Shown piece by piece: positions 7,774-16,972 of a stretch of DNA of 64,000 bases; the stretch's first letter is position 1; each line of letters starts with the position of its first letter. The notes beneath the pieces are model-generated. The model had not been told where the DNA came from. It saw only the letters and a program-made list of their open reading frames with translations, and did not search any database. Both the position numbers and the translations under genes were made by a program. The DNA comes from Hoylesella loescheii (lineage in GTDB: Bacteria > Bacteroidota > Bacteroidia > Bacteroidales > Bacteroidaceae), in NCBI GenBank assembly GCA_021531755.1, contig JADYUK010000001.1, forward strand, positions 248,001 to 312,000, written 5' to 3'.

Positions 7774-8901
7774 TCATACCCTGCGCCCGAGATTGTCCAC
7801 GACGCTGTGTTTCCACTGTGTGAAGTCGCCGGCTATTATATGCTGGCGCGCGTCAGTGACAAGCCTCAGGTAGAAGCTGAGGTTGTGTATGCTCGCTATC
7901 TGCATGGCCAGCAGCTCCTGTGCCTTGAAGAGATGGTGCAGGTATGCCTTTGTGTATATGCGGTCGACATGACATCCGAGAGGGTCAATCGGGCTGAAGT
8001 CGTCCTCCCATTTCTTGTTCTTCATGTTCATTGTGCCCTCATACGTGAAGAGCATGGCGTTGCGGCCGTTACGTGTCGGCATGACACAATCGAACATGTC
8101 CACTCCGCGCTCTATCGCCTCCAGGATATTCTGTGGTGTGCCTACTCCCATCAGATAGCGTGGCTTGTCTTTTGGCAGTATATCGTTGACCACCTCTATC
8201 ATCTCGTACATAATCTCTGTCGGCTCCCCCACAGCGAGTCCGCCAATGGCATTGCCGTCAGCTCCTTTGTCGGCAATATATTTGGCCGACTCCCGTCTGA
8301 GGTCTGGATACTTGCATCCCTGCACGATAGGGAAGAGGGTCTGCTCGTAGCCATAGAGGGGTTCTGTCTCGCTGAAGCGTCGTATGCAGCGGTCAAGCCA
8401 TCTATGGGTCATCTCCATTGACTTCTTCGCGTACTGGTAGTCTGCCTCGCCTGGGGCACACTCGTCGAATGCCATCATTATGTCCGCTCCTATGATGCGC
8501 TCTGTGTCCATGACGTTCTCAGGCGTGAAGATGTGCCGTGAGCCGTCTATGTGTGACTGGAATGTGCATCCCTCCTCTCTCAGCTTGCGTATTCCTGTCA
8601 GCGAGAAGACCTGGAACCCTCCAGAATCTGTCAGTATGGGACGCTCCCATCCGTTGAATCCATGCAGGCCTCCCGCTTTCCGCAGGATGTCGAGGCCTGG
8701 ACGGAGATACAGATGGTATGTGTTGCCGAGTATTATCTGAGCTTTCACCTCGTCACGCAGTTCGGCGAAGTGTACACCTTTGACAGCGCCACATGTGCCG
8801 ACGGGCATGAATATAGGTGTCTGTATCTTTCCATGCGCTGTCGTTATCTCTCCTGCACGTGCCGAGGAGTATGCATCGGTATGTTGGAGTATGAAATCCA
8901 C
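7774..8901 (-). CDS. tgt: tRNA-guanine transglycosylase
   Basis: A 375-residue enzyme that exchanges guanine 34 for preQ1 in tRNAs with GUN anticodons, a step in queuosine synthesis. TDSGGFQVFSLTGIRK and MGVGTPQNILEAIERG are family signatures. Asp271 in MFDCVMPTRNGRNAM is the expected catalytic nucleophile. The C-terminal segment that normally carries CxCxxC zinc ligands reads FSPIDPLGCHVDRIY, with only one cysteine, whereas the later His (SIHN) is kept. From memory this loss is common in Bacteroidetes Tgt. The gene lies between lon and the LptF/LptG permease, each gap about 200 bases. Confidence 0.95.
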   Translation of the reverse strand: MDFILQHTDAYSSARAGEITTAHGKIQTPIFMPVGTCGAVKGVHFAELRDEVKAQIILGNTYHLYLRPGLDILRKAGGLHGFNGWERPILTDSGGFQVFSLTGIRKLREEGCTFQSHIDGSRHIFTPENVMDTERIIGADIMMAFDECAPGEADYQYAKKSMEMTHRWLDRCIRRFSETEPLYGYEQTLFPIVQGCKYPDLRRESAKYIADKGADGNAIGGLAVGEPTEIMYEMIEVVNDILPKDKPRYLMGVGTPQNILEAIERGVDMFDCVMPTRNGRNAMLFTYEGTMNMKNKKWEDDFSPIDPLGCHVDRIYTKAYLHHLFKAQELLAMQIASIHNLSFYLRLVTDARQHIIAGDFTQWKHSVVDNLGRRV

Positions 8902-9096
8902 TTTTTTCTTTTCTTAGATTTTTTTTAATTCAGACGTTTCCTGTCGTCGTCGTTGTTATGTGCGATGAATATATGGAGGTCAACCCTTTCACCCACCCCC
9001 ACACACATTTTTAATATGGGATAATTACAGGGAGGGGGGTGTATGGCTTTTTATTTTATGTGGTTGTTATGGGGATGCCAGCGTTCGCCTTCACCA

Positions 9097-11580
9097 TCAT
9101 TTCTCGCTGTCCTCAGTCTTGGGGATATCGAACACCAATGGTGATTCAACCATCTCGCTGGTCAATGCGAAGTCCCATACGTCCTTGACATTCTCAACGT
9201 AATGGAAAGAGACTCCCGTGAGGTACATTTCCGGTATCTCCTCTATATCCTTGCGGTTCTCGTGGCAGAGCAGTATGTCTGTTATGCCAGCCCTCTTTGC
9301 CGCGAGGATTTTCTCCTTTATCCCGCCCACAGGCAGCACGCGCCCCCTTAGGGTTATCTCTCCTGTCATGGCTGTATTCTTCCTTACCTTCCTCTGTGTG
9401 AGTGCAGAGGCTATGGATGTGGCAATGGTTATACCGGCCGACGGACCATCCTTCGGTCTCGCCCCTTCTGGCACATGGATATGGATATTGTAGTTGTCGA
9501 AGATGCGGTAGTCTATGCCGAGGGTGTCATAGTGTGCCTTGCAGTATTCGAGGGCCAGCACCGCCGACTCCTTCATCACGTCGCCGAGGTTTCCTGTCAG
9601 CGTCAGCTTCCCGCCCTTTCCTTTTGAGAGTGATGTCTCTATGAAGAGTATCTCTCCGCCCACGCTTGTCCATGCCAGTCCTGTCACCACTCCGGCATAT
9701 CTGTTGCCTTGGTATATATCGCGGCTGACAATCGGTTTGCCGAGGAATCCCTCTATCTGGTCTTCGGTTATCTTGTGGGATATCTTCTCGCCCATAACCT
9801 CCCTGACGGCCAGTTTGCGGAATATCTTGTTTATCTGGCGGTCAAGCTGTCTGACACCGCTCTCCCTCGTATACTGCTCTATGACCTTTACAATGGCCTT
9901 CTTGTCGAGCTTGATATCCTTGTTCTCGTCGAGAACGAAACCATTGTCCTGACGGTCGCGCTTTACAAGGTGGCGCTTGGCAATCTCGTATTTCTCCTCT
10001 GTGGTGTATCCTGTCAGCTCTATCAGCTCCATACGGTCGAGCAGTGGTCGTGGAAGCCCTCCAAGGTCGTTGGCTGTACATATGAAGAGCACATCAGAGA
10101 GGTCATAGTCAATGTCGAGATAGTTGTCATGGAATGTGACATTCTGCTCAGGGTCAAGCACTTCGAGCAGGGCCGATGTCGGGTCGCCGTTGACAGTCGA
10201 CTGTGTTACCTTGTCTATCTCGTCGAGGATGAAGACCGGATTGCTAGAGCCGACACGCTGCAGAGCCTTCACTATCCGTCCCGGCATAGCGCCTATGTAT
10301 GTCCGTCTGTGGCCACGTATCTCGCTCTCGTCGTGCATGCCTCCGAGCGATATGCGGGCATATTTCCGGCTCATGGCCTTTGCCACACTCTTGCCGAGCG
10401 ATGTCTTTCCCACTCCCGGAGGTCCGTAGAGGCATATTATCTGTGACTTGTGCTTCTGTGTCGAGTCTGCCTTCCTTGCGAGTGAACGGAGGCGCATGAC
10501 GGCGAGAAACTCCATGATGCGTTCCTTCACCTTGTCCATCCCGTAATGGTCAGCGTTCAGCACACGCTCTGCATGCTTCAGGTCGAGCGTGTCGGTCGTC
10601 TTCTCGTCCCATGGCAGCGAGACGATAGTCTGGAGATATGTCAGCTGTATCTGATACTCCGGGGATTGCGGGTTATAGTTGTCGAGGCGATCCATCTCCT
10701 TCTCGAAGATTTCCCTGACATTGTCTTTCCACTGCTTCTTCTTTGCCTTTCTCCTCAGCTCCTTCTTCTCAGGCGACATCTCGTCACCTCCCAGCTCCTC
10801 ACGTATGTTCCTCATCTGCTGCTGGAGGAAGTACTCGCGCTGCTGCTCGTCGATATCCTCCTGCGTCTTGCTCTGTATGCGCAGCTTGAGGTCCATGAAC
10901 TGTATCTCGCGGTTGAGTATGCGCAGGAGGTGGAATACACGCTCCTTCACAGTCCCCGCCTCAAGTATCTGCATCTTGTCGTTGAGCGGGATCGGGAGGT
11001 TTGTCGCTATGAAGTTGACAGCGAGGACATTGTTCTCCATGGCGCTCATCGCCACGGCCGATTCGTTCGGGAAGTCATCATTCTTGTGTATATACTCCTC
11101 CATCTTGCGTCTGAGAGTGGACACCGCGGTGTCAAACTCATGGTCGTCCTCGGGGAGAATCTCCGCCTTGTCGCTTACCCTGCCCGTTATGAACGGATGC
11201 TCGGAGATGATATCCTCAAGCTGGCAGCGCCCCAGACCCTGTATTATCGCTGTCTTCTGGTTGCCCGGGACAGGCATGTCAATCACTTTCACTATGCGTG
11301 CGTACACACCCGTCCTGTAGAGGTCAGACAGCTGTGGCCGCTCCGCCTCCACCTTCTTCTGGCAGAAGACGGCGAATATGGTGTTCCCTCCGTTCGTCAT
11401 TTCCTCTATGAGACGCATGCTCTGCTCCCTTCCTATCATGATAGGGCATACCACGCCAGGGAACATGATGATGTTCCGGGTGGCGAGGATGGGCAGGACG
11501 CCATCATAGTGTATGTCGAAAAGGCTCTCTATATCTCCCTCATAGTCTGCAATCATCTGTATCTGTGAGTTCTCTTTCAT
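9097..11580 (-). CDS. lon: ATP-dependent Lon protease
   Basis: An 827-residue protein with the full Lon layout: an N-terminal substrate-recognition domain ([16 protein letters not shown] onward), an AAA+ module with Walker [14 protein letters not shown] and Walker [11 protein letters not shown], and a C-terminal peptidase domain. The catalytic dyad is Ser714 in [10 protein letters not shown] and Lys757 in [11 protein letters not shown], 43 residues apart as in E. coli Lon. It degrades misfolded and regulatory proteins in the cytoplasm. A CAAAATTA box at 11898-11905 (reverse complement of TAATTTTG) could be its -7 element. If so, the intergenic repeat at 11611-11765 would lie within the lon leader. 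Confidence 0.97.
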   Translation of the reverse strand: MKENSQIQMIADYEGDIESLFDIHYDGVLPILATRNIIMFPGVVCPIMIGREQSMRLIEEMTNGGNTIFAVFCQKKVEAERPQLSDLYRTGVYARIVKVIDMPVPGNQKTAIIQGLGRCQLEDIISEHPFITGRVSDKAEILPEDDHEFDTAVSTLRRKMEEYIHKNDDFPNESAVAMSAMENNVLAVNFIATNLPIPLNDKMQILEAGTVKERVFHLLRILNREIQFMDLKLRIQSKTQEDIDEQQREYFLQQQMRNIREELGGDEMSPEKKELRRKAKKKQWKDNVREIFEKEMDRLDNYNPQSPEYQIQLTYLQTIVSLPWDEKTTDTLDLKHAERVLNADHYGMDKVKERIMEFLAVMRLRSLARKADSTQKHKSQIICLYGPPGVGKTSLGKSVAKAMSRKYARISLGGMHDESEIRGHRRTYIGAMPGRIVKALQRVGSSNPVFILDEIDKVTQSTVNGDPTSALLEVLDPEQNVTFHDNYLDIDYDLSDVLFICTANDLGGLPRPLLDRMELIELTGYTTEEKYEIAKRHLVKRDRQDNGFVLDENKDIKLDKKAIVKVIEQYTRESGVRQLDRQINKIFRKLAVREVMGEKISHKITEDQIEGFLGKPIVSRDIYQGNRYAGVVTGLAWTSVGGEILFIETSLSKGKGGKLTLTGNLGDVMKESAVLALEYCKAHYDTLGIDYRIFDNYNIHIHVPEGARPKDGPSAGITIATSIASALTQRKVRKNTAMTGEITLRGRVLPVGGIKEKILAAKRAGITDILLCHENRKDIEEIPEMYLTGVSFHYVENVKDVWDFALTSEMVESPLVFDIPKTEDSEK

Positions 11581-11610
11581 CTTTGCCGTATATTTCTTTT
11601 CCTAATTATA

Positions 11611-11765
11611 GTTCGTATAAATACAGACGTTTTCTCGCCATGGCATAGCCCAAGTAAACTTGGTCTCTGCTCATTTGGCTTAACGAAAACGTTCTTAAAA
11701 ATGCGTTTTATCGCCAAGCCAAAGCGAGCGAGCTCTCTTTGGTCTTCTGGCTTAACGAAAACGTT
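11611..11765 (+). repeat. Intergenic structured repeat, locus A (two units)
   Basis: After the linker GTTCGTATAAATACAGAC there is a type-1 unit (11629-11693; TTTCTCGCCATGGCATAGCC ... GGCTTAACGAAAACGTT). A type-2 unit follows (11704-11765; TCGCCAAGCCAAAGCGAGCG ... GGCTTAACGAAAACGTT). Type 1 has an inner hairpin CCAAG.../...CTTGG (slightly degenerate here); type 2 has CCAAAG/CTTTGG and GAGC/GCTC arms. The remainder of the 11581-12139 gap holds G/C-run segments and AT-rich sequence and no gene. Confidence 0.85.
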
Positions 11766-12139
11766 GTAATTCTAAAACCGTGGGGTGCTGGACATTACCT
11801 CCCCCGTAGGTCAAGATAGTGGGGGCAGTGGGTTGCGGATTGGCCGGCTAAGCTCCGTATTGGGGGCAAGCCACGTGGCAATATGCAAAATGCGGTGCAA
11901 AATTATAAAAAAAATAGCGTAATAAAGAATTTTCTCCTATATATATAACAATAATTCAGTCTTTATGCTGTTATAACCATATCCATTGCCTCCCCCGTCA
12001 AGCCAAGTCAGCCCCTCGCCAGCCTACCCAAAGGCAACGTGCGTGTGCGTGTGGGCGTGAGAGCCAAGTCAGCCTCCCCGTGGGTGTGGGTGCATGAGAG
12101 CCAAAGCAGCCCCAAGCCCTCCATAAACATACGTCATAA

Positions 12140-12874
12140 ATGCTTATGAAAGATTATTTCCAGTTCAGACAATTCGGTGTCACCCAAGGTCGTGCAGCCA
12201 TGAAGGTCGGCACAGACGGCGTCCTGCTCGGATCGTGGGAGGCGATACATGGCACCCCCTCACACATCCTCGACATAGGGACAGGGACAGGGCTTCTCGC
12301 CCTCATGATGGCCCAGCGTTTCCCCACAGCCCATGTCACAGCGATAGACATCGACGAGGGAGCCCTTGCCGACGCCGCCGACAATATCTCCGCCTCCCCA
12401 TTCTCCAGCCGTATCACTCTGGCAGGCGAGTCCCTGCAGACCTTTGTAGCGCACCCCTCCGAATGCTGCCAGTACGATGTCATAGTCTGCAATCCACCCT
12501 ATTACGACAACAGCCTGCAGCCCCCCGACACCTCGAGGACCACAGCGCGCCATACCGGTACGCTCCCGTTCCGCGACCTCGCCAGAGCAGCGTTCCGCCT
12601 CCTGTCCCCCTCCGGAGACCTCTGTGTGATACTCCCGACAGAGAGTCTGCGTCTCTTCACAGCCGAGGCAGCCATGGCAGGCCTCACACTCTCAGCACAT
12701 TATGCTGTCAAGACTGTGCCGCGCAAGGCTCCCCGCCGTCATCTCCTCAGGTTCTCGAAGAGTCATGATGTTGGTATGGTCCAGCAGACCGTGACGCTCA
12801 TGGATGCCGATGGCAGCCGCTCGGCATGGTACAGCCACGCCATGCGTGATTTCTATCTCCCCGCCGCGCCATGA
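12140..12874 (+). CDS. trmN6: tRNA (adenine-N6)-methyltransferase, YfiC/TrmN6 family
   Basis: A 244-residue SAM-dependent methyltransferase; an ATG at 12146 is an equally plausible start. KDYFQFRQFGVTQGRAAMKV is the family N-terminus, followed by motif I ILDIGTGTGLLALMMAQ, the acidic SAM contact AIDIDEGA, and the catalytic VCNPPYYDNS motif near residue 118. The enzyme methylates N6 of A37 in tRNA-Val(UAC) in E. coli; the tRNA substrate in this organism is inferred. It stands alone, pointing away from lon, and is followed by a long repeat-rich gap. Confidence 0.9.
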   Translation: MLMKDYFQFRQFGVTQGRAAMKVGTDGVLLGSWEAIHGTPSHILDIGTGTGLLALMMAQRFPTAHVTAIDIDEGALADAADNISASPFSSRITLAGESLQTFVAHPSECCQYDVIVCNPPYYDNSLQPPDTSRTTARHTGTLPFRDLARAAFRLLSPSGDLCVILPTESLRLFTAEAAMAGLTLSAHYAVKTVPRKAPRRHLLRFSKSHDVGMVQQTVTLMDADGSRSAWYSHAMRDFYLPAAP

Positions 12875-13114
12875 CACACACACCGCCGACGTTCTTCTCC
12901 ATCAGTGTTCTTCTCATTTCTTTTCTTCTTTTTCTTTCTTTCTTTCTTCTGTCCGCACGGTCAGGGTAAGGGACATGATGCATATTGCCATCCTGTCCGC
13001 TTCTCTAGCCGATACAATGTTCCAGCCAAGAGCAACACTTCATGATGGTCACAGTTTTTGGGCATGATATAGCTGTAGTTTCTCGTTTAGTGCAAATAGG
13101 TCATTCATTCAATG

Positions 13115-13153
13115 TTAATGAGCTGCTCATTAAGTACAAATGAGCAGCTCATT
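13115..13153. repeat. Pair of AATGAGC(T/A)GCTCATT palindromes
   Basis: TTAATGAGC-T-GCTCATTAA spans 13115-13133, and AATGAGC-A-GCTCATT spans 13139-13153, six bases later. The second palindrome with its flank up to 13159 recurs in inverted orientation at 61231-61251 with 21 identical bases. The symmetry suits a dimeric repressor site or a short RNA hairpin; no regulator can be assigned. Confidence 0.65.
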
Positions 13154-13330
13154 AAGTATCTTTTATAGAATGATGCTAAAGTCTTGACACAAAGCTCTTT
13201 CCGTTGTGAATGTGTTGGCTGGAAAACCTGCCCAGATAAGGCGGAACCTATCCTCATCCTGATATACACCGATGCCTCTCCGGCTGATATGATTTGCCCT
13301 TACTGTCCTATCGCTTCTCCCTCCCCTCAC

Positions 13331-13470
13331 CACACGAAAAACGGTCTCTCTCCCCCTCTACATGCCCCACGCCTCCACACGAAAGAAACGGACTATCTCT
13401 CCGCCCTCTACATGCCCTACGCCTCCACACGAAAAAAAACGGACTATCTCTCCGCCCTCTACATGCAGCA
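13331..13470. repeat. Three-unit ~50-bp tandem repeat
   Basis: Units begin CACACGAAA, run through CGG, TCTCTC and CCCTCTACATGC, and end in CACGCCTC or TACGCCTC. The last unit diverges after CTACATGC. A-run length differs between units (AAAAA, AAAGAAA, AAAAAAAA), suggesting slippage-prone growth. No function is apparent. Confidence 0.75.
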
Positions 13471-13707
13471 TGGTTCAAAGCCTCAGGAATCCTTGTCCCC
13501 CGCAGCCCTGCACAGCCATGATGACACATGGGGAAAGGGAAAAGGCGGGGCAGTGAGGCGAAAAAAATACAGCGAAACGGGGCACAACAGTAACAAGACG
13601 GTGGAAAAGTGGGCGCAAAAGCAACAGAGAGTTGCGGTGGCGGCGGGGTGCAGGACGTCAGGTATAGGCTAGTGGGGCTGTGGTGCCGCGGTCGATGTGG
13701 GGCGGTA

Positions 13708-14640
13708 TCAGCCACGGCGAAGGACACACACGACAAATTTCCTCGTCCACACCACAATGAGGGCAAAGACTATGCGGACGGAGAGGATAAGGGCTGGCGG
13801 GATGCCCAGCGCAGCGTAGACAAGGGTGTCCTCAATCATGGAGTGGTTCATTATGAGGTGGTAGTTTGCTTCGTCAGCCTCATGGCGGGAGATGCGTCCT
13901 GTCCGCATCATCTCGGTCATGACAGCGGCTCCATAGCTTATGCCGAGCACATTGCCGACAAGCCACAGGTATGCTGCCGACCTCGGGAGCCCGAAGAACG
14001 ACATGAGCCATCCGAGCCGGCCGACAAGCCATGGCAGGGCATTGTACCTGTCGAGGACTCTCTGGATGACCATGAGGAGATATATGATGAGGAATATCAT
14101 GCACCCTAACCGCACGGAGTTCAGCAGCCACCGGACAAGGACACCGGACAGGGAGGTAGGGGGCAATGGGGCGGCTGACGACGGCATGAGGTGGCCGCTC
14201 ATCTCCGGGAGGAGCATATTGAGGACGAACGCCGCCGTGAACGCCGCGACAATCCTTATGGCAGCCATAAGAAGCGGGCGTGACCCTACCTTGCCCACCA
14301 CAGCGCTCTCCATGGGGAGGGCATGGCAGAGGAGAGCCATGGCTGAGAGAATTGAGGCCTCACGTATGGTCAAATCAAGACTCGTCATGACGGCTATGCC
14401 GGCATATGTGGTGACGGAGGCGGCTGTGACAAACGCCACGGAGGCTCTGCCCGGAAGTCCTATGAAGTGGAATGCGGGGTCGAGGATGTGGGATATGGTG
14501 TCGACAACGCCATAATACTGGAGGATGGTGACGGCGAGGGAGACGGGTAGCATGATGCGCAGCAGCCATGCCGTCGTCGTGACTGCTGGGGACAGGGAGC
14601 TGGAGAGCAACAGCCAGCCCGCCTTATGGTTGTGGTTCAT
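13708..14640 (-). CDS. Gate (nucleoside-recognition) domain membrane protein
   Basis: A 310-residue, very hydrophobic protein with about eight predicted membrane segments. It looks like an internal duplication: FIGLPGRASVAFVTAASVTT in the first half parallels FFGLPRSAAYLWLVGNVLGI in the second, each followed by a short hydrophobic stretch ending in AVM. ANYHLIMNHSMIEDTLVYA is a conserved-looking motif near the C-terminus. The Gate domain is shared by nucleoside transporters, FeoB and spore-maturation SpmA/SpmB proteins, so it is probably a small-molecule or ion permease. No neighbour indicates the substrate. An ATG at 14640 gives MNHNHKAGW; a later Met is possible. Confidence 0.7.
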   Translation of the reverse strand: MNHNHKAGWLLLSSSLSPAVTTTAWLLRIMLPVSLAVTILQYYGVVDTISHILDPAFHFIGLPGRASVAFVTAASVTTYAGIAVMTSLDLTIREASILSAMALLCHALPMESAVVGKVGSRPLLMAAIRIVAAFTAAFVLNMLLPEMSGHLMPSSAAPLPPTSLSGVLVRWLLNSVRLGCMIFLIIYLLMVIQRVLDRYNALPWLVGRLGWLMSFFGLPRSAAYLWLVGNVLGISYGAAVMTEMMRTGRISRHEADEANYHLIMNHSMIEDTLVYAALGIPPALILSVRIVFALIVVWTRKFVVCVLRRG

Positions 14641-14813
14641 GTGTGTATAGCTGTGTGTGGTAATTATGGCCTGAAAGCGTCAGCTGTAAGATATTGGGTT
14701 TCAGGGGGCGAGTGGGGGCATAGCAGGTATATCTGTCGGCGTAAGCCCATCCGCACATTCAGGGGTGGCGGATGGTGCGAGGAGCGGGGCTACAGTGTGA
14801 GGAACGGGTGAGG

Positions 14814-16793
14814 CTAACGTGAGCCACGGCCTCGGCGGCGTCCCTGTGGTGTGCGGTTTGTATCGGCTTTGTGTGCGGTGTGTGTCGGTGTGCGCCTCTG
14901 TTGTTGGGGCATGTCTCCCGACGCGGCATCATGTCCATGCGCAGCCCGGCGATGGTTTGATGGGGCGGCGGAGGTTCTCGTGAACAGACGTGGTATGAGG
15001 TCGGGGCGTCCGATATCGCGGAGTGTACGCTCTATGCGCTGCCGCTCCTCAGGTTTGTACCAGAAGAAGAACTGCCGCTGTGCCTCTTTCTCACGGGGGC
15101 TCTTAGCCGAGAATACCTTCTCGAGCGTATATGGGTCATAGCCTGTATACCATGTCTCTGTAGCTATTGTCATCGGTGTGGGCGTGAAGTCCTGCACCTG
15201 CTCGAGATGGAAATCGAGCTCCTTTGTCGTGATGGCTAACTGGGCCATGTCTCCGGCTCTGCATCCCGGGTGGCTGCTTATGAAGTACGGGATAATCTGC
15301 TGTCTCAGCCCCTCTTCCCTGCATATCCTGTCGAATATTGTCTTGAACTGTCTGAAAAGGCTGAATGGAGGTTTCCTCATCAGGCTCAGGACATCGGGCG
15401 ATGTGTGCTCGGGCGCCACCTTCAGTCTGCCGCTGACATGCCTTGTTATCAGCTCGCGGGTGTATGCGGCCGCTGCGGCGTTTGTCTTCTCGTCGGAAGA
15501 GTGGTGGAGGAGCAGGTCATAGCGTACGCCGGAGCCGATGAAGCTCTTCTTGACCCCTGGTATGGCGTCGACGGCACGGTAGAGGGCTGTGAGGCGGCTA
15601 TGGTCAGTATCGAGATTGGGGCATATGGCAGGATGGACGCACGATGGCCGCTTGCATGCGTCACACGCGCGCATGTTCTTGCCGTGCATGGAATACATGT
15701 TTGCCGATGGGCCTCCAAGGTCAGAGAGATAGCCTTTGAAATCGGGCATGGCGACGACCCGCCTCACCTCATCAAGTATGCTTTGTGCCGAGCGGCTGGT
15801 GACAAACTTCCCCTGATGGGCTGATATGGTGCAGAAAGCGCAGCCTCCGAAGCATCCACGGTGGATATTCACCGAGAATTTTATCATATCGTAGGCTGGG
15901 ATGCGCTTGCCCTTGTACTTAGGGTGGGGGAGACGTGTGAATGGCAGGGCGTGTACGGCATCGAGCTCGGCGGTCGTCATGACGGGGTATGGCCTGTTGA
16001 CGACGACATACCTGTCGCCCGTCAGCTGCAGGAGGCGCTGTGCGTGTATGCGGTTTGACTGCTCCTCGATATGCCTGTAGTTCTCCGCCTCAGCTTTCTT
16101 GTCAGAGAGACACCGCTCATGGGAGTGGAGCGTTATGTCATCGTCAGAGATGCCTCCGGGGACATCATCAGCCGGGGCGAGGATGACAGTCTGCGGCAGG
16201 GTGCGAATGGCGCTGACAGGAGTGCCGGAGGCTACGAGACGGGACAACTCGCACATGGGGCGCTCGCCCATGCCATAAACAATCATATCGGCATGCGAGT
16301 CGACAAGGATACATGGGCGGAGGGAGTCCTGCCAGTAGTCATAATGGGTCAGCCTGCGCATGGAAGCCTCTATGCCACCGAGGATGACGGGCGTGTCAGG
16401 ATATAGCTCCTTCAGGATGCGGGTGTAGACAATGGTGGGATATTCAGGACGGCAGTCGTGGCGCCCGTCGGGCGAGTATGCGTCTTCTGAGCGCAGGCGG
16501 CGGCGTGCTGTATACTTGTTGACCATAGAGTCCATGCAGCCGGGGGCGACAGCAAAGAACAGGCGCGGCTTGCCCAACTTCCGGAAGTCACGGTAGTCTC
16601 CATGCCAGTCAGGTTGAGGGACAATAGCCACCTTATACCCCTCAGCCTCTAGGACGCGCCCGATGACGGCGGCTCCGAATGATGGGTGGTCAACGTATGC
16701 GTCGGCAGAGAATATGATTATGTCAAGTTCTGTCCATCCGCGCAGCTCAATCTCTTTCTTTGTCGTGGGGAGGAAGTCTGTCAGCTGTGGCAT
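14814..16793 (-). CDS. YgiQ family radical SAM protein
   Basis: A 659-residue protein. An N-terminal B12-binding-like region (DIIIFSADAYVDHPSFGAAV) precedes a radical SAM core with the cluster motif Cys314-x3-Cys318-x2-Cys321 in HRGCFGGCAFCTISAHQGK. FRQFKTIFDRICREEGLRQQ and IPYFISSHPGC are also characteristic of the YgiQ group. The C-terminal ~60 residues are basic and low-complexity (RRTPTHTAHK, GRRRGRGSR), a variable tail seen in this family. The reaction catalysed by YgiQ proteins is not established. A TA/TG microsatellite lies ~40 bases upstream of the start codon. Confidence 0.9.
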   Translation of the reverse strand: MPQLTDFLPTTKKEIELRGWTELDIIIFSADAYVDHPSFGAAVIGRVLEAEGYKVAIVPQPDWHGDYRDFRKLGKPRLFFAVAPGCMDSMVNKYTARRRLRSEDAYSPDGRHDCRPEYPTIVYTRILKELYPDTPVILGGIEASMRRLTHYDYWQDSLRPCILVDSHADMIVYGMGERPMCELSRLVASGTPVSAIRTLPQTVILAPADDVPGGISDDDITLHSHERCLSDKKAEAENYRHIEEQSNRIHAQRLLQLTGDRYVVVNRPYPVMTTAELDAVHALPFTRLPHPKYKGKRIPAYDMIKFSVNIHRGCFGGCAFCTISAHQGKFVTSRSAQSILDEVRRVVAMPDFKGYLSDLGGPSANMYSMHGKNMRACDACKRPSCVHPAICPNLDTDHSRLTALYRAVDAIPGVKKSFIGSGVRYDLLLHHSSDEKTNAAAAAYTRELITRHVSGRLKVAPEHTSPDVLSLMRKPPFSLFRQFKTIFDRICREEGLRQQIIPYFISSHPGCRAGDMAQLAITTKELDFHLEQVQDFTPTPMTIATETWYTGYDPYTLEKVFSAKSPREKEAQRQFFFWYKPEERQRIERTLRDIGRPDLIPRLFTRTSAAPSNHRRAAHGHDAASGDMPQQQRRTPTHTAHKADTNRTPQGRRRGRGSR

Positions 16794-16832
16794 ATGGTTT
16801 ATGGTAAATGGGAATAAGGAAGAACAGTGGGG

Positions 16833-16877
16833 AATATATATATATATGTATATATGTGTGTATATGCGTGTGTGTAT
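16833..16877. repeat. TA/TG microsatellite upstream of the YgiQ-family gene
   Basis: An alternating TATATATA... and TGTGTATATGCGTGTGTG run of about 45 bases ends ~40 bases upstream of the radical SAM gene start codon (16793). Such runs can change length by slippage and could alter promoter spacing or leader structure. No promoter boxes could be assigned with confidence here. Confidence 0.7.
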
Positions 16878-16972
16878 GGAATAGGGAGTGGGGGAGGGTT
16901 GCCGCCCTTGTGCTACCTACAAGGGGGTGCTCCAGTACAGCATGCGGGGGTGACACACAGGGGGTATGAGTG

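Larger units (their letters stand above)
12875..13707. other. Gene-free, repeat-bearing intergenic region
   Basis: More than 800 bases between converging trmN6 and the Gate-domain gene. It contains a pyrimidine-rich run (about 12915-12950), two consecutive AATGAGC(T/A)GCTCATT palindromes (13115-13153) and a 3-unit tandem array (13331-13470). Open frames crossing the array translate to low-complexity Pro/Thr/His-rich sequence and are not convincing genes. Confidence 0.6.

Noticed and set aside
7672..8421. Plus-strand open frame of 249 codons antisense to tgt
   Set aside because: Lies opposite the conserved Tgt catalytic region, and the peptide lacks any recognisable motif.
9709..10446. Plus-strand open frame of 245 codons antisense to lon
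   Set aside because: Shadow of the lon AAA+ module; no domain features or start context.
10546..11568. Long plus-strand open frame of 340 codons antisense to lon
   Set aside because: It runs exactly opposite a well-supported lon coding region, has Leu/Val/His-rich biased composition typical of antisense frames, and matches no family.
13184..13672. Plus-strand open frame of 162 codons in the 13-kb gap
   Set aside because: Most of it is the tandem array translated as repeated HTKETDYLSALYM-like peptide; no upstream signal and no protein-like composition.
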